A stretch of 42,140 nt of DNA from Caulobacter sp. 32-67-35. GTDB lineage: Bacteria > Pseudomonadota > Alphaproteobacteria > Caulobacterales > Caulobacteraceae. The stretch lies in the NCBI GenBank assembly GCA_002280875.1, contig NCEV01000013.1, positions 1-42,140 on the forward strand, written 5' to 3'. This document shows, one piece after another, positions 34,189 through 42,140 of this stretch. Numbering within the stretch: the first letter of the stretch is position 1; each line of letters starts with the position of its first letter. The position numbers and the translations under genes are program-made. Below the pieces are notes generated by a model. It worked only from the letters and a program-made list of their open reading frames with translations, ran no database searches and had not been told where the DNA came from.

Positions 34189-34223
34189 GAGCGTTCCATG
34201 CCCTGCGACAATCGGCCTGGCAA

Positions 34224-34396
34224 ATGGTTAACCTGCGTTAACCCCCTTGCTTTTTAACCAAGGTAAACATGGTTAAAGCTGTGTCCCGATTCCTCCACCT
34301 GTGAATCGCAAACCTACTAGATTTAGCTATTTGGTCGCGTTTACACCCCAGGAATCGGTGACTAGCGTTGGTCCCCAAGTACGGGGAGAACGATTC
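34224..34396 (+). promoter_or_regulatory. podJ control region with CtrA-type and GANTC sites
   Basis: TTAACCAT occurs twice on the minus strand (34224-34231 and 34269-34276). Further TTAA motifs lie at 34238-34241 and 34254-34257. GTTAAC-CTGC-GTTAAC (34227-34242) is itself nearly symmetric. Four GANTC sites lie at 34288-34292, 34303-34307, 34352-34356 and 34392-34396, the last just before the start codon. In C. crescentus podJ is repressed by CtrA and is cell-cycle controlled, which this arrangement fits. Confidence 0.65.
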
Positions 34397-34398
34397 GT

Positions 34399-37350
34399 AT
34401 GACGGCCGCAGCGCCATGGAGCGTAAAGGGAATTGATCCCAAGGCACGAGAGGTCGCAAAGGACCTCGCGCGTCGCTCCGGCATGACGTTGGGCGAGTGG
34501 CTCAACCGCATGATTATCGAGGGTGAAGGCCCAGGCGCGGATGCGCCGGCCGCTGACGCCTTTGGCGGCGGCGCCCAGGATCGTTCGCCCAAACCCTATC
34601 TGCACATCGCCTCGCACGGCGATACGCCGCCCCGCATCGAGATTGCCGAGCACCCCGCCGACGAAGTCGGTCGCGTAGCTATTGCGCTCGACCGTCTGAC
34701 CGATCGCATCGAGGCTGCCGAAGGCCGCTCGGCCGCCGCCATCAATGGCATCGACCAGTCGGTGCGCGGCGCGCTGAGCCGCCTGGCCTTGTCCGAACGC
34801 GAACAGATCGCCGTCGCCGCCCGTTTCGAGGGCGCAGTCGACGAGATCAAGACCGAACAGACCCGCGCCGCCGAACGCCTTCGCCGCATGGAGGCCGAAG
34901 CCGTCGGGCCACGTTCGGCCGAAGCCCTGCGCGCGCTCGAAGGCGCGCTCGGCAAGGTCGCCGGACATCTCTACGAAGGCGAAGCCCGCACCCGCGAAGC
35001 GATCGCCGCCCTGGAAGCCCGCCTTGACGCGCAGCCCGCCGCGACCAGCGATCCGACCGCCGTGGTCGAGGAAGTCGTCGCACGTCTGGGCCAGCGCCTG
35101 GAGGCGGCCGAAACCCGCACCGCCGAGGCTTTGCGCGAACTGGGCTCATCCTTCTCCGCCCTGGATGGCCGTCTGCAGGCGGTCGAGGGCGCCAATCCCG
35201 CGACGGGCGTTCAGGAACGTCTCGACCAGCTGGCCGGCGACCTGACCAAGCGCATGGAGGCCGCGCGTCTCGAAATGGCGACCAAGCTGCGCGACAGCGC
35301 CGACGGTCGCTTCGATCGCATGGAAAAGAAGCTCGGCGAGATGACCGCCCACGTTCAGGCCGCCGAGCATCGCTCGGCCCAGGCCATCGAGCGGATGGGG
35401 CGTGAAGTCGTCGGTATCGCCGAAGTCCTGAACCGTCGGATGCAGGCGTCCGAGCAACGCAACACCGCCGCCATCGAGCAGGTGGGCGGCGAGGTCGCGC
35501 GTATCGCCTCGACGGTCGAGCACAAGCTGAACCGCGCCGACAGCGTCCAGGCCCAGGCCCTGGAAAAACTGGGCGCGGAAATCGCCCGCATCACCGAAAA
35601 GCTGGCCGAGCGGATTGGTAGCGCCGAGCGTCGCAACGCCCTGGCCATCGACGATGTTGGCGAGCAGGTCACCCGCGTCACCGACCGCCTGAACCAGCGC
35701 CATGAGCGTTCGTCGCAGGAACTGATCGACCGCATCCGCCAGAGCGAAGAGCGCACCGCGCGCATGCTCGACGAGGCTCGCGAGAAGATCGACAGCCGCT
35801 TGAGCGACGCCCAGCGCAAGCTGGCCGAGGCGCCGGTCCAGGCCGCTGTCGCCGCGCCGGCTCCGGTCGTTCGCGCCCCGGCTGTCTCACCGTTCGAGAC
35901 CAGCAGCTATTCCTTTGGCGGCGAGCCTGCCCTGGACGAGGACGTCTTCAACGCCCCTCCGCCCCAGGCTGCCCGCAAGCCCGTGTTCGAGGTCGCCGCC
36001 TTCCCGGCGGTTGATCCCGAGCCCCCAAGCTTTGATGACGAAGACTATGAGGCGGCGGACGGCTTTGTGGGCCAGCAGCCCTCGGAGGCGGTCGAGAGCT
36101 TCGCCCCGGCCTCCGACTTCGGCACCTTCTCGGCCCCGGAACCGACCGATCCCTCGCGCCCGCTGTCGACGCGCGAAGTGATCGAGCAGGCTCGCGCCGC
36201 CGCCCGCGCCGCGGCCGCCGCTGACGTGAAGGCCAAGAAAGACCACAAGAAGGACAAGGCCAGGGACAAGCCGGCGCGCACCTCACTGTTCGCGGGCTTC
36301 GGGTCCAAGACCGCGGCCAAGCCCAAGCGCCGGATCGGCTCGTCCGTGACCACGGCCCTGATGGTGTTCGGCATCGCCGGCGCCATGGGCGGCGGCGTGG
36401 GCCTGCTGCTGCTGCCCAATGGCGGCGCCAGCCAGACGCCTGACCGCGTTGCTGAAGCCATCGCCGGCCGCAAGGCCGATGTCGAGGTTCGCACCGCTGA
36501 AGCCGACACCACCCCAGGCCCGCGCGCCGCGGTCGCGCTGTCGCCGCAACTGCTGACCTCGACCGCCACCGACGCCACTCCGCCGCCTGCCGCGCCGCAG
36601 GAGAACGCCCAGGCGCTGTTCGACGAGGGCGTCCGCAAGATCGAGGCGAAGGATCGCTCCGGCGTCGAGATCATGCGTAAGGCCGCCAATCTGGGCCTGC
36701 CGCGCGCCCAGTTCTATCTCGGCAAGATGTACGAGATGGGCGAGGGCGGCGTGAAGAAGGACCTCGTCGAGGCCCGCCGCTGGACAGAACGCGCCGCCAC
36801 CGCCGGCGACGCGCGCGCCATGCACAACCTGGCCCTGTTCTATTTCAAGGGCGAAGGCGGCGCCAAGAACTCGACCACGGCCGCCAACTGGTTCCGCAAG
36901 GCCGCCGATCAGGGTCTGGTCGACAGCCAGTTCAACCTTGCCCAGCTTTATGAAGGCGGTTGGGGCGTCAGCCAGAACCCGGCCGAGGCCTACAAGTGGT
37001 ACGTGATCGCCGGTCGCGCCGGTGACGCGACCTCCAAGGCCCGCGCCAACGCGCTGCGCCCGCAACTGACCGCCGAGGCCCAGCGCACCGCCGACCGTTC
37101 GGCCCTGGCCTTCCGCGCCCAGACCGTGAACGCTTCGGTGGCGGCCAACACCGCCGCGCCGTCGAACGCGGGCCTGGGCACCGCCCAGCGCGTGCTCTCG
37201 CAACTGGGCTACTATCAAGGACCGCGCGATGGCGTGGCTTCCCCCGCCCTGCGCATGGCCATCGCCGCCTACCAGCGCGATCAAGGCCTGCCGTCGTCGG
37301 GCGCGCTGGACGGCGAAACCCTGAACCGGCTTTCGGTCTATACGCGCTGA
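34399..37350 (+). CDS. podJ: Polar localisation factor PodJ
   Basis: This 983-residue protein is PodJ, the organiser of the flagellar pole needed for pili, chemotaxis and later holdfast formation. The cytoplasmic part has a short conserved N-terminus (APWSVKGIDPKAREVAKDLA), long coiled coils (about 90-475), and an acidic, proline-containing disordered region (about 485-620). One membrane helix follows (TALMVFGIAGAMGGGVGLLL, about 652-671). The periplasmic part has three to four Sel1/TPR repeats (about 735-890), for example RAQFYLGKMYEMGEGGVKKD. It ends in a peptidoglycan-binding domain (about 924-983, RVLSQLGYYQGPRDGVAS). In Caulobacter the periplasmic part is cut off by PerP to give the short form. 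Confidence 0.95.
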   Translation: MTAAAPWSVKGIDPKAREVAKDLARRSGMTLGEWLNRMIIEGEGPGADAPAADAFGGGAQDRSPKPYLHIASHGDTPPRIEIAEHPADEVGRVAIALDRLTDRIEAAEGRSAAAINGIDQSVRGALSRLALSEREQIAVAARFEGAVDEIKTEQTRAAERLRRMEAEAVGPRSAEALRALEGALGKVAGHLYEGEARTREAIAALEARLDAQPAATSDPTAVVEEVVARLGQRLEAAETRTAEALRELGSSFSALDGRLQAVEGANPATGVQERLDQLAGDLTKRMEAARLEMATKLRDSADGRFDRMEKKLGEMTAHVQAAEHRSAQAIERMGREVVGIAEVLNRRMQASEQRNTAAIEQVGGEVARIASTVEHKLNRADSVQAQALEKLGAEIARITEKLAERIGSAERRNALAIDDVGEQVTRVTDRLNQRHERSSQELIDRIRQSEERTARMLDEAREKIDSRLSDAQRKLAEAPVQAAVAAPAPVVRAPAVSPFETSSYSFGGEPALDEDVFNAPPPQAARKPVFEVAAFPAVDPEPPSFDDEDYEAADGFVGQQPSEAVESFAPASDFGTFSAPEPTDPSRPLSTREVIEQARAAARAAAAADVKAKKDHKKDKARDKPARTSLFAGFGSKTAAKPKRRIGSSVTTALMVFGIAGAMGGGVGLLLLPNGGASQTPDRVAEAIAGRKADVEVRTAEADTTPGPRAAVALSPQLLTSTATDATPPPAAPQENAQALFDEGVRKIEAKDRSGVEIMRKAANLGLPRAQFYLGKMYEMGEGGVKKDLVEARRWTERAATAGDARAMHNLALFYFKGEGGAKNSTTAANWFRKAADQGLVDSQFNLAQLYEGGWGVSQNPAEAYKWYVIAGRAGDATSKARANALRPQLTAEAQRTADRSALAFRAQTVNASVAANTAAPSNAGLGTAQRVLSQLGYYQGPRDGVASPALRMAIAAYQRDQGLPSSGALDGETLNRLSVYTR

Positions 37351-37488
37351 TCGACACCGAGCTCACCCCATTGCGGGGGCGCTGAATCCATTCGGCAAAT
37401 ATCGTCCGTGGACCTCGCGGTATGTCTGGTTATAGTCACGCCGGGGTTAGGGAGGTCGCGGGGGCGGCCTTCCCGGAGGAGTTGATGC

Positions 37489-37950
37489 ATGAGCGAGCCA
37501 GTGGCGGATCGCGTACCGGCGCCGCCGGCGGTTTGGGTGTTCGGGCTCGCGACCCTGATACCGTTCTTCGTGGCCTCGGGCCTGTTCTGCTACGGCCCTC
37601 CCGGCGTGCGCAGCGGCGCGTTGATCTCCCTGCTCGCCTATTCGACCGCGATGGTTTCCTATTTCGGGGGCGTGCGAAGCGGGCTGGAGATCGAAAACCC
37701 TAGTCCGCGCTGGGCGGTTCTGGGCCTCTCGCTGCTGTTCCCGCTGGCCGGCTTTGGCCTTCTGCTCGGCGAGCTGCGGTTCGCGCCCGCCTGGCAATTG
37801 TCGGGCTTTCTGCTGGTCTTCCTGCTGCAATGGGTCTGGGACGTCACCGACCACGACGGCCCGGCCTGGCGCCCCCGGATGCGAACCCTGCTCACCTCGG
37901 GCGCCGCCGTCTCGCTGGCCTTCGCGCTCGAACAAGCCCTGCACATGTAA
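37489..37950 (+). CDS. DUF3429 membrane protein
   Basis: This 153-residue protein has four to five membrane helices and matches the DUF3429 family: AVWVFGLATLIPFFVASGLF, LISLLAYSTAMVSYFGGVRS, WAVLGLSLLFPLAGFGLLLG and a C-terminal WDVTDHDGPAWRPRMR loop before the last helix. The function of the family is unknown to me. GGAGGAG lies about seven bases before the ATG. It stands 138 bases after podJ and ends one base before the convergent pdeM stop. A weak CCCC/GGGG hairpin near 37366-37379 may end the podJ transcript. Confidence 0.85.
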   Translation: MSEPVADRVPAPPAVWVFGLATLIPFFVASGLFCYGPPGVRSGALISLLAYSTAMVSYFGGVRSGLEIENPSPRWAVLGLSLLFPLAGFGLLLGELRFAPAWQLSGFLLVFLLQWVWDVTDHDGPAWRPRMRTLLTSGAAVSLAFALEQALHM

Positions 37951-37951
37951 T

Positions 37952-38659
37952 CTAGTCGGGACGGAGTGAGCGCGGTCCGATCGCGTGAACCTTCTGCGTG
38001 CCCAGGGCCCCCGCCAGGACGGGACCGCCGAACAGGCCTGAAAAGGCCCGATCCAGCACATTCAGTCCGCCCGTATAGGCGCCGAAGGCCGGCAGGATCA
38101 GCCGCGATCCATCGGTCACGAAACAACGTCGCCGCACGCTGCCGCGCCCGCTCGACACCCTGGCGGCCGGGTGCAGGTGTCCGGCGACCTCGCCGGGCTG
38201 CTCGCCCGCCTCCGGCTCATGGCGGAGGGTCAGGCCCAGGATGCTGGCCTCGGCGATCACTTCTCCAGGCAGGACGCGGGGGCCGTCTTCATCGTGGTTG
38301 CCGACCGCCCAGATCAGCTCGCGTCCTCGGGCCAGCCCCCGCAGGCGTTCGGCGTCGTCATCGGCCAGCCGATCCTCGCCCGCGCCGTCATGGAAGCTGT
38401 CGCCTAGAAAGATCAGGCGCGCCGGCGACAGCGCCGCGATTTCGCGGTCCAGGCGATCCAGGGTTTCGCGGGTGTCATAGGGCGGCAGCATCTGGCCAAA
38501 ACGCGAGGCGTAGCTGCTGCCTTTCTCGAAGTGCAGGTCGGCGACGACCAGGGTCCGCTCGACCTCCAGCCACATCGCCCCGGATCCGCGCAGGGTCACG
38601 GTGGCGCCGAACAGCTCGACATGGAGACCGCCACAGGCGCTGGTCTCGAACCGGGTCAA
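37952..38659 (-). CDS. pdeM: Ligase-associated DNA damage response endonuclease PdeM
   Basis: This 235-residue metallophosphoesterase carries all the metal-binding motifs: VVADLHFEKGSSYASR (about 39-54), IFLGDSFHDGAGEDR, WAVGNHDEDGP and AGHLHPAARV. The DLHFEKGSSYA form is that of PdeM, which is encoded with a DEXH helicase, a DNA ligase and an exonuclease in bacterial DNA-repair clusters. The only start that keeps the family N-terminus (LHVELFGATVTLRGSGAMWL) is a TTG at 38659. It overlaps the helicase stop by four bases, so translation is probably coupled. The ligase and exonuclease genes are not in the window. Confidence 0.9.
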   Translation of the reverse strand: MTRFETSACGGLHVELFGATVTLRGSGAMWLEVERTLVVADLHFEKGSSYASRFGQMLPPYDTRETLDRLDREIAALSPARLIFLGDSFHDGAGEDRLADDDAERLRGLARGRELIWAVGNHDEDGPRVLPGEVIAEASILGLTLRHEPEAGEQPGEVAGHLHPAARVSSGRGSVRRRCFVTDGSRLILPAFGAYTGGLNVLDRAFSGLFGGPVLAGALGTQKVHAIGPRSLRPD

Positions 38660-40966
38660 GCCATGGCCTCCGCGATCAGGTCTTCCTCGGCCTCGGCCAG
38701 GATCATCTCGCCGGCCGCATCCCCCGGCGCGCGCTCGCGGCCGATTTCCAGCATCAGCGGCACGGCGAAGGGTGAGACACGGTCCAGCCTGATATTGCGG
38801 ATGTTTCCCTTCACGCGGGCCAGCATGTCGCCCAGCCGCGCCACGTCCAGCAAGCCGCTGGCGGCGTCCATGCGCGCGCAGCGCAGCAGCAGGTGGTCGG
38901 GCTGGTGGCGGCGCAGGACGTCATAGATCAGGTCGGTCGAGAAGGTCACCTGCCGGCCGGACTTCTCCTCGCCGGGATAGCGCCGCTCGATCAGGCCGGC
39001 GATCAGGGCGCAGGCCTTGAAGGTGCGCTTCATCATGAAGCTCTCCTCCAGCCAGGCCTCCAGATCGTCGCCCAGCATGTCCTGGTCGAACAGCTCGTCC
39101 AGATCCAGATCGTCCATGGGCTTCAGCGACCAGATGTTCAGGGCGTAGTCGTTGCAGACAAAGCCGAGAGGCCCGACGCCCAGCCGGTCCAGCCGCCGGG
39201 TCAGCAGCATGGCCAGGGTGTTGTGCGCGATGCGTCCGTCGAACGGATAACAGACCATGTGGAACCGCTTCCCGCGCGGGAAGGTCTCCAGCAGCATCTC
39301 GTGTTCGTCAGGCAGGGCCGAGCGAACCTTCTGCCAGGCTAGCCATTCCTGAACGTCCGGGGGCAGGGCGGTCCACCCGGCCTCGTCATGCATCATCTTG
39401 CGCACGCGGCTGGCCAGATAGGTCGACAGTGGAAACTTCGAGCCGCCCCAGCTGGGCATCTTGGGGTCGTCGTTGGGGGCCGGACTGACGAAGGCGTCGG
39501 CGCCGACAATACCGTTGAACCGCCAGACCTGGCCGGCGAAGACGAAGGTGTCGCCGGGCGTCAGCTGCTCGAAATAGCCTTCCTCGGCCTCGCCGATCTT
39601 GCGTCCGCCGGATGGCGTTGCACGGTCTGGGCGTTGCGGGCCCGCCAGAGGCCGTCAGTCCCCTGCACGATGCGGCGGAACTTGTCGTAGGTCCTCAGGG
39701 CATAGCCGCCGGTCGAGACAAAATCGACGACGGCCTCGAAGTCTTCCCACGACAGATCGGCATAGGGACCGGCGGTGCGGATCTCGTCGTGCAGGGCCAA
39801 CAGGTCGAAGGGCTCGGAACAGGCGCACCCCATGACGTGCTGGGCCAGAACGTCCAGCGCGCCGGTGCGTTCGGGTTCGCCGTCGAGGTGGTTTTCCAGG
39901 ATGGCGTCGGCGGCGGCGCGGCATTCCAGCATCTCGAACCGGCTGGCGGGCACGAACAGGGCGCGACTGGGCTCGTCCAGGCGGTGATTGGCGCGGCCGA
40001 TGCGCTGGACCATCCGCGAGGCGCCCTTGGGCGCGGCCAGCTGGATGACCAGATCGACGTCGCCCCAGTCGATGCCCATGTCCAGCGTCGAGGTGCAGAC
40101 CGGTGCAGGGCGATGGGCAGGCCCTCGTCGTTCAGTTCCCACAGCTTCTGGAAGGCGAACTCGGCCTGGAAGCGGGTGTTGACGAAGATCAGGGCCGTCT
40201 GGGCGCCCTTGATGATCTCATAGACCTCGGCCATGGCGTGTTCGGCTGTGTGCCCGGCCCAGGGCACGCGCCCCCCCGAGACCAGCACCTCCACAACGGG
40301 CGGCGCGCCGCCGGAGCCGAGGACCAGGTCAACGCTGTCCTCGCCGCCGCTGCCCAGCCAACGCCGCACCAGCCCCGGATCATCGACGGTGGCTGACAGT
40401 CCTACCCGCCGCAGGTTCGGCGCAAACTGCTGCAGGCGCGCCAGATGCAGGGCCAGCAGGTCGCCGCGCTTGGACGGCCAGATCGCGTGGGCCTCGTCGA
40501 TGATCACGCAGGACAGGTCGGCGAAGTATTCCCGCGCGCCTTCCCACGCGCAGAACAGGGCCAGTTGCTCGGGCGTGGTCAGCAGGATGTCTGGCGGCCG
40601 AGTGCGCTGGCGAGCCTTGCGGGATTCGCCGGTGTCGCCCGTGCGGCTCTCGGCGACCACCTTCAGGCCCATCTCGCGGATCGGGGTCATCAGGTTGCGT
40701 TCGACATCCACCGCCAGGGCCTTGAGCGGCGAGATGTAGAGCGTGTGGATGCCGGCCGGCGTATTGCGCGGCGGGCGTTCGGATAGCTCGACCAGGCTGG
40801 GCAGGAAGCCCGCCAGGGTCTTGCCGCCGCCGGTGGGCGCGATCAGCAGGGCGCTTTTGCCCTCGCGCGCCTTGGCCAGCATCTCAAGCTGATGCGGGCG
40901 AGCCGCCCAGCCGCGTGCGGCGAACCAGTCCTGGAAGCGGGGAGGGAGGGCGGCGGCCGCTGACAT
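38656..40966 (-). pseudogene. Ligase-associated DEXH-box helicase, two frame breaks
   Basis: Three frames together give one Lhr-type helicase. The first (from ATG 40966) has the Q-region PHQLEMLAKARE, Walker A IAPTGGGKTLAGF, VIIDEAHAIW and VGLSATV, and runs to ELNDEGLPIALH. The second resumes at CTSTLDMGIDWGDVDLVIQL and has MVQRIGRANHRLDEPSRALF, ending near NAQTVQRH. The third resumes at GRKIGEAEEGYFEQL and continues through PSWGGSKFPLSTYLASRVRK to the stop. About 24 codons are missing at 40101-40102 (between motifs IV and V) and about 20 at 39607-39611. With these restored the protein would be near the usual 810 residues. As read, it makes no full helicase. It is either decayed or misassembled. 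Confidence 0.85.
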
Positions 40967-41102
40967 TGCCTGTCGCTATAACATGTTCCCGTTCCGTTTC
41001 CAGACCGCAAGCGCACGGTAGCGACGCTACTCGCCTGTGAGGCAGCAACGCTTGACGACCGTCGCCCGGCGCCAACAATCGCTGGAGTTGTCCGGGGTGG
41101 TC

Positions 41103-42089
41103 ATGACTTCAAAGGCGCTTGTGGTTCTGCTGGGACTGGTCGCGGTGGTGGGCGCGATGCCTGTCCAGGCGCGTCAGACCGCAGCGCCGACCGCGACCGT
41201 GGCCGCTGACGACCAAGCCTTCGCCGCCTTGCTGAAGCGCGGCCAGGCCGGTGACGCGTCAGCCTATGTCGATCTGGCTTTCGAGTACCTGGACAGGGAC
41301 CATGCCCGCTATGACGTGACCGTCGCCGAGCAATGGCTGACGAGCGGCGTTGCGGCGGGTGTCCCGGAAGCGATGGTCGAGCTGGGCAATCTCTATTTCG
41401 ACGGCGATCACGTTCCTCAGGACCGTCGCAAGGCGCTGGGGCTCTACCGCCGCGCCGCCGACCTGGGCGACCTGGACGGCCTCTACAATGTCGGCATCGT
41501 CTACGAAGGCGGCGGCGGGATTGCAGCCAATCTGGCCGAGGCCCTGCGCTGGTATCGCCGGGCGGCCGACGCGGGTTCGGAGATCGGGATGTTCCAGGTC
41601 GGCCAAGCCTTCCAGCATGGGCGCGGTGTGCGGGTCGACATGCGTCAGGCGGTGTTCTGGCTGAGCAAGGCGGTCGCGGCGGGATCATCGGCGGCCATGA
41701 ACGACCTGGGCGCGCTCTATTCCGCCGGCGACGGGACGCCGCAGGATGACGCCGAGGCCCTGAAGCTGTTCATCGCCGCTGCCCGCAACGGCTCGGCCAT
41801 CGCCATGGCGAATGTCGCGGTGGTCCACTACAACGGCGAGGGCGTTCCGGTCGACTATGTGGAGGCTATTCGCTGGTACCAGCTGGCGGCGGACCACGGC
41901 TACCTGCCCGCCTACTACCGGCTGGGGGCGATGTGCGAGGCGGGGCAGGGCGTTCCCTACGATCTTGAGCTTGCCCTTGGCCTGTACCGACGGGCCGCCG
42001 AAAGCGACGATCCCGCCCTGCGCCAGAAAGCTCACACGGCGATCGACCGGCTGGAGCGCGGCGACCAGGAAGACCCGCGCGTCGCGTGA
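41103..42089 (+). CDS. Exported Sel1-repeat protein
   Basis: This 328-residue protein has a signal peptide (ALVVLLGLVAVVGAMPVQAR). About seven Sel1-type repeats of 36 residues follow, each with the AxxxLGxxYxxGxGVxxDxxxAxxWYxxAAxxG pattern, for example LGNLYFDGDHVPQDRRKALG and VGQAFQHGRGVRVDMRQAVF. Sel1 repeats bind other proteins and often organise envelope complexes. The frame opens at 41037, but the ATG at 41103 starts the signal peptide. It is divergent from the helicase gene across 136 bases. The same repeat type occurs in the periplasmic part of PodJ, but the partner is unknown. Confidence 0.85.
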   Translation: MTSKALVVLLGLVAVVGAMPVQARQTAAPTATVAADDQAFAALLKRGQAGDASAYVDLAFEYLDRDHARYDVTVAEQWLTSGVAAGVPEAMVELGNLYFDGDHVPQDRRKALGLYRRAADLGDLDGLYNVGIVYEGGGGIAANLAEALRWYRRAADAGSEIGMFQVGQAFQHGRGVRVDMRQAVFWLSKAVAAGSSAAMNDLGALYSAGDGTPQDDAEALKLFIAAARNGSAIAMANVAVVHYNGEGVPVDYVEAIRWYQLAADHGYLPAYYRLGAMCEAGQGVPYDLELALGLYRRAAESDDPALRQKAHTAIDRLERGDQEDPRVA

Positions 42090-42140
42090 CGCCGTTCGCA
42101 TTCTGTTTCCGCCGCCAAGGTGCTAACAGACTCGCGTGAC

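Noticed and set aside
1-42140. CRISPR array, prophage or insertion sequence
   Set aside because: No regularly spaced direct repeats, no transposase or phage-type gene, and uniform codon use across the window.

Overview
The window is high-GC, densely coded alphaproteobacterial DNA, most probably chromosomal DNA of a Caulobacter or close relative. The evidence is a full-length podJ polarity gene, an intact flgF-flgG-flgA-flgH operon facing fliL-fliM-pflI, a sigma-54 promoter of Caulobacter flagellar type, CtrA-type TTAACCAT sites and clusters of GANTC (CcrM methylation) sites upstream of fliL and podJ, and an Entner-Doudoroff operon zwf-pgl-edd-glk. I recall that podJ and zwf lie about a dozen genes apart in C. 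crescentus, which fits, but I could not check this. I saw no prophage, insertion sequence, CRISPR array, tRNA or rRNA.

Layout. 1-2063: a GC-hairpin intergenic repeat, a VWA-domain protein and a GNAT acetyltransferase, both on the minus strand. 2127-7244: a tightly packed plus-strand run (histone-deacetylase-like hydrolase, histidine phosphatase, xseB, csaA, ispA, dxs) with several overlapping start/stop codons; it supplies isoprenoid precursors. 7245-17117: a small lipoprotein and then the flagellar block. flgFGAH (distal rod, chaperone, L-ring) runs left from a near-perfect sigma-54 promoter. fliL, fliM, pflI, a MotE-like gene and a large uncharacterised exported TPR protein run right. 17341-27674: a sugar-catabolism block with zwf-pgl-edd-glk, a LacI-family regulator, a GH3 exo-beta-glucosidase and pyruvate kinase. 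Related palindromic operators lie before zwf, before the regulator and before the glucosidase. Together these genes would split beta-glucosides, phosphorylate the glucose and carry it through the Entner-Doudoroff route to pyruvate.

27671-34188: a Crp/Fnr-type regulator, a structured 490-base intergenic region with a strong minus-strand terminator, an SH3 protein, two adjacent acyl-CoA dehydrogenases, an MprF-type lysyl-phosphatidylglycerol synthase and a small membrane protein. 34189-42140: podJ, a DUF3429 membrane protein, the ligase-associated pair pdeM plus DEXH helicase, and a Sel1-repeat protein.

The most striking observations are three internal deletions that break otherwise recognisable genes. 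One lies inside the DNA-binding domain of the LacI regulator and two lie in the DEXH helicase. All three shift the frame in the same sense and have CGG at the junction. They may be real gene decay or an assembly fault. The best candidates for undescribed biology are the large exported protein in the fliL operon, which carries two AMIN-like modules and TPRs, and the structured, terminator-bounded region at 28612-28874.
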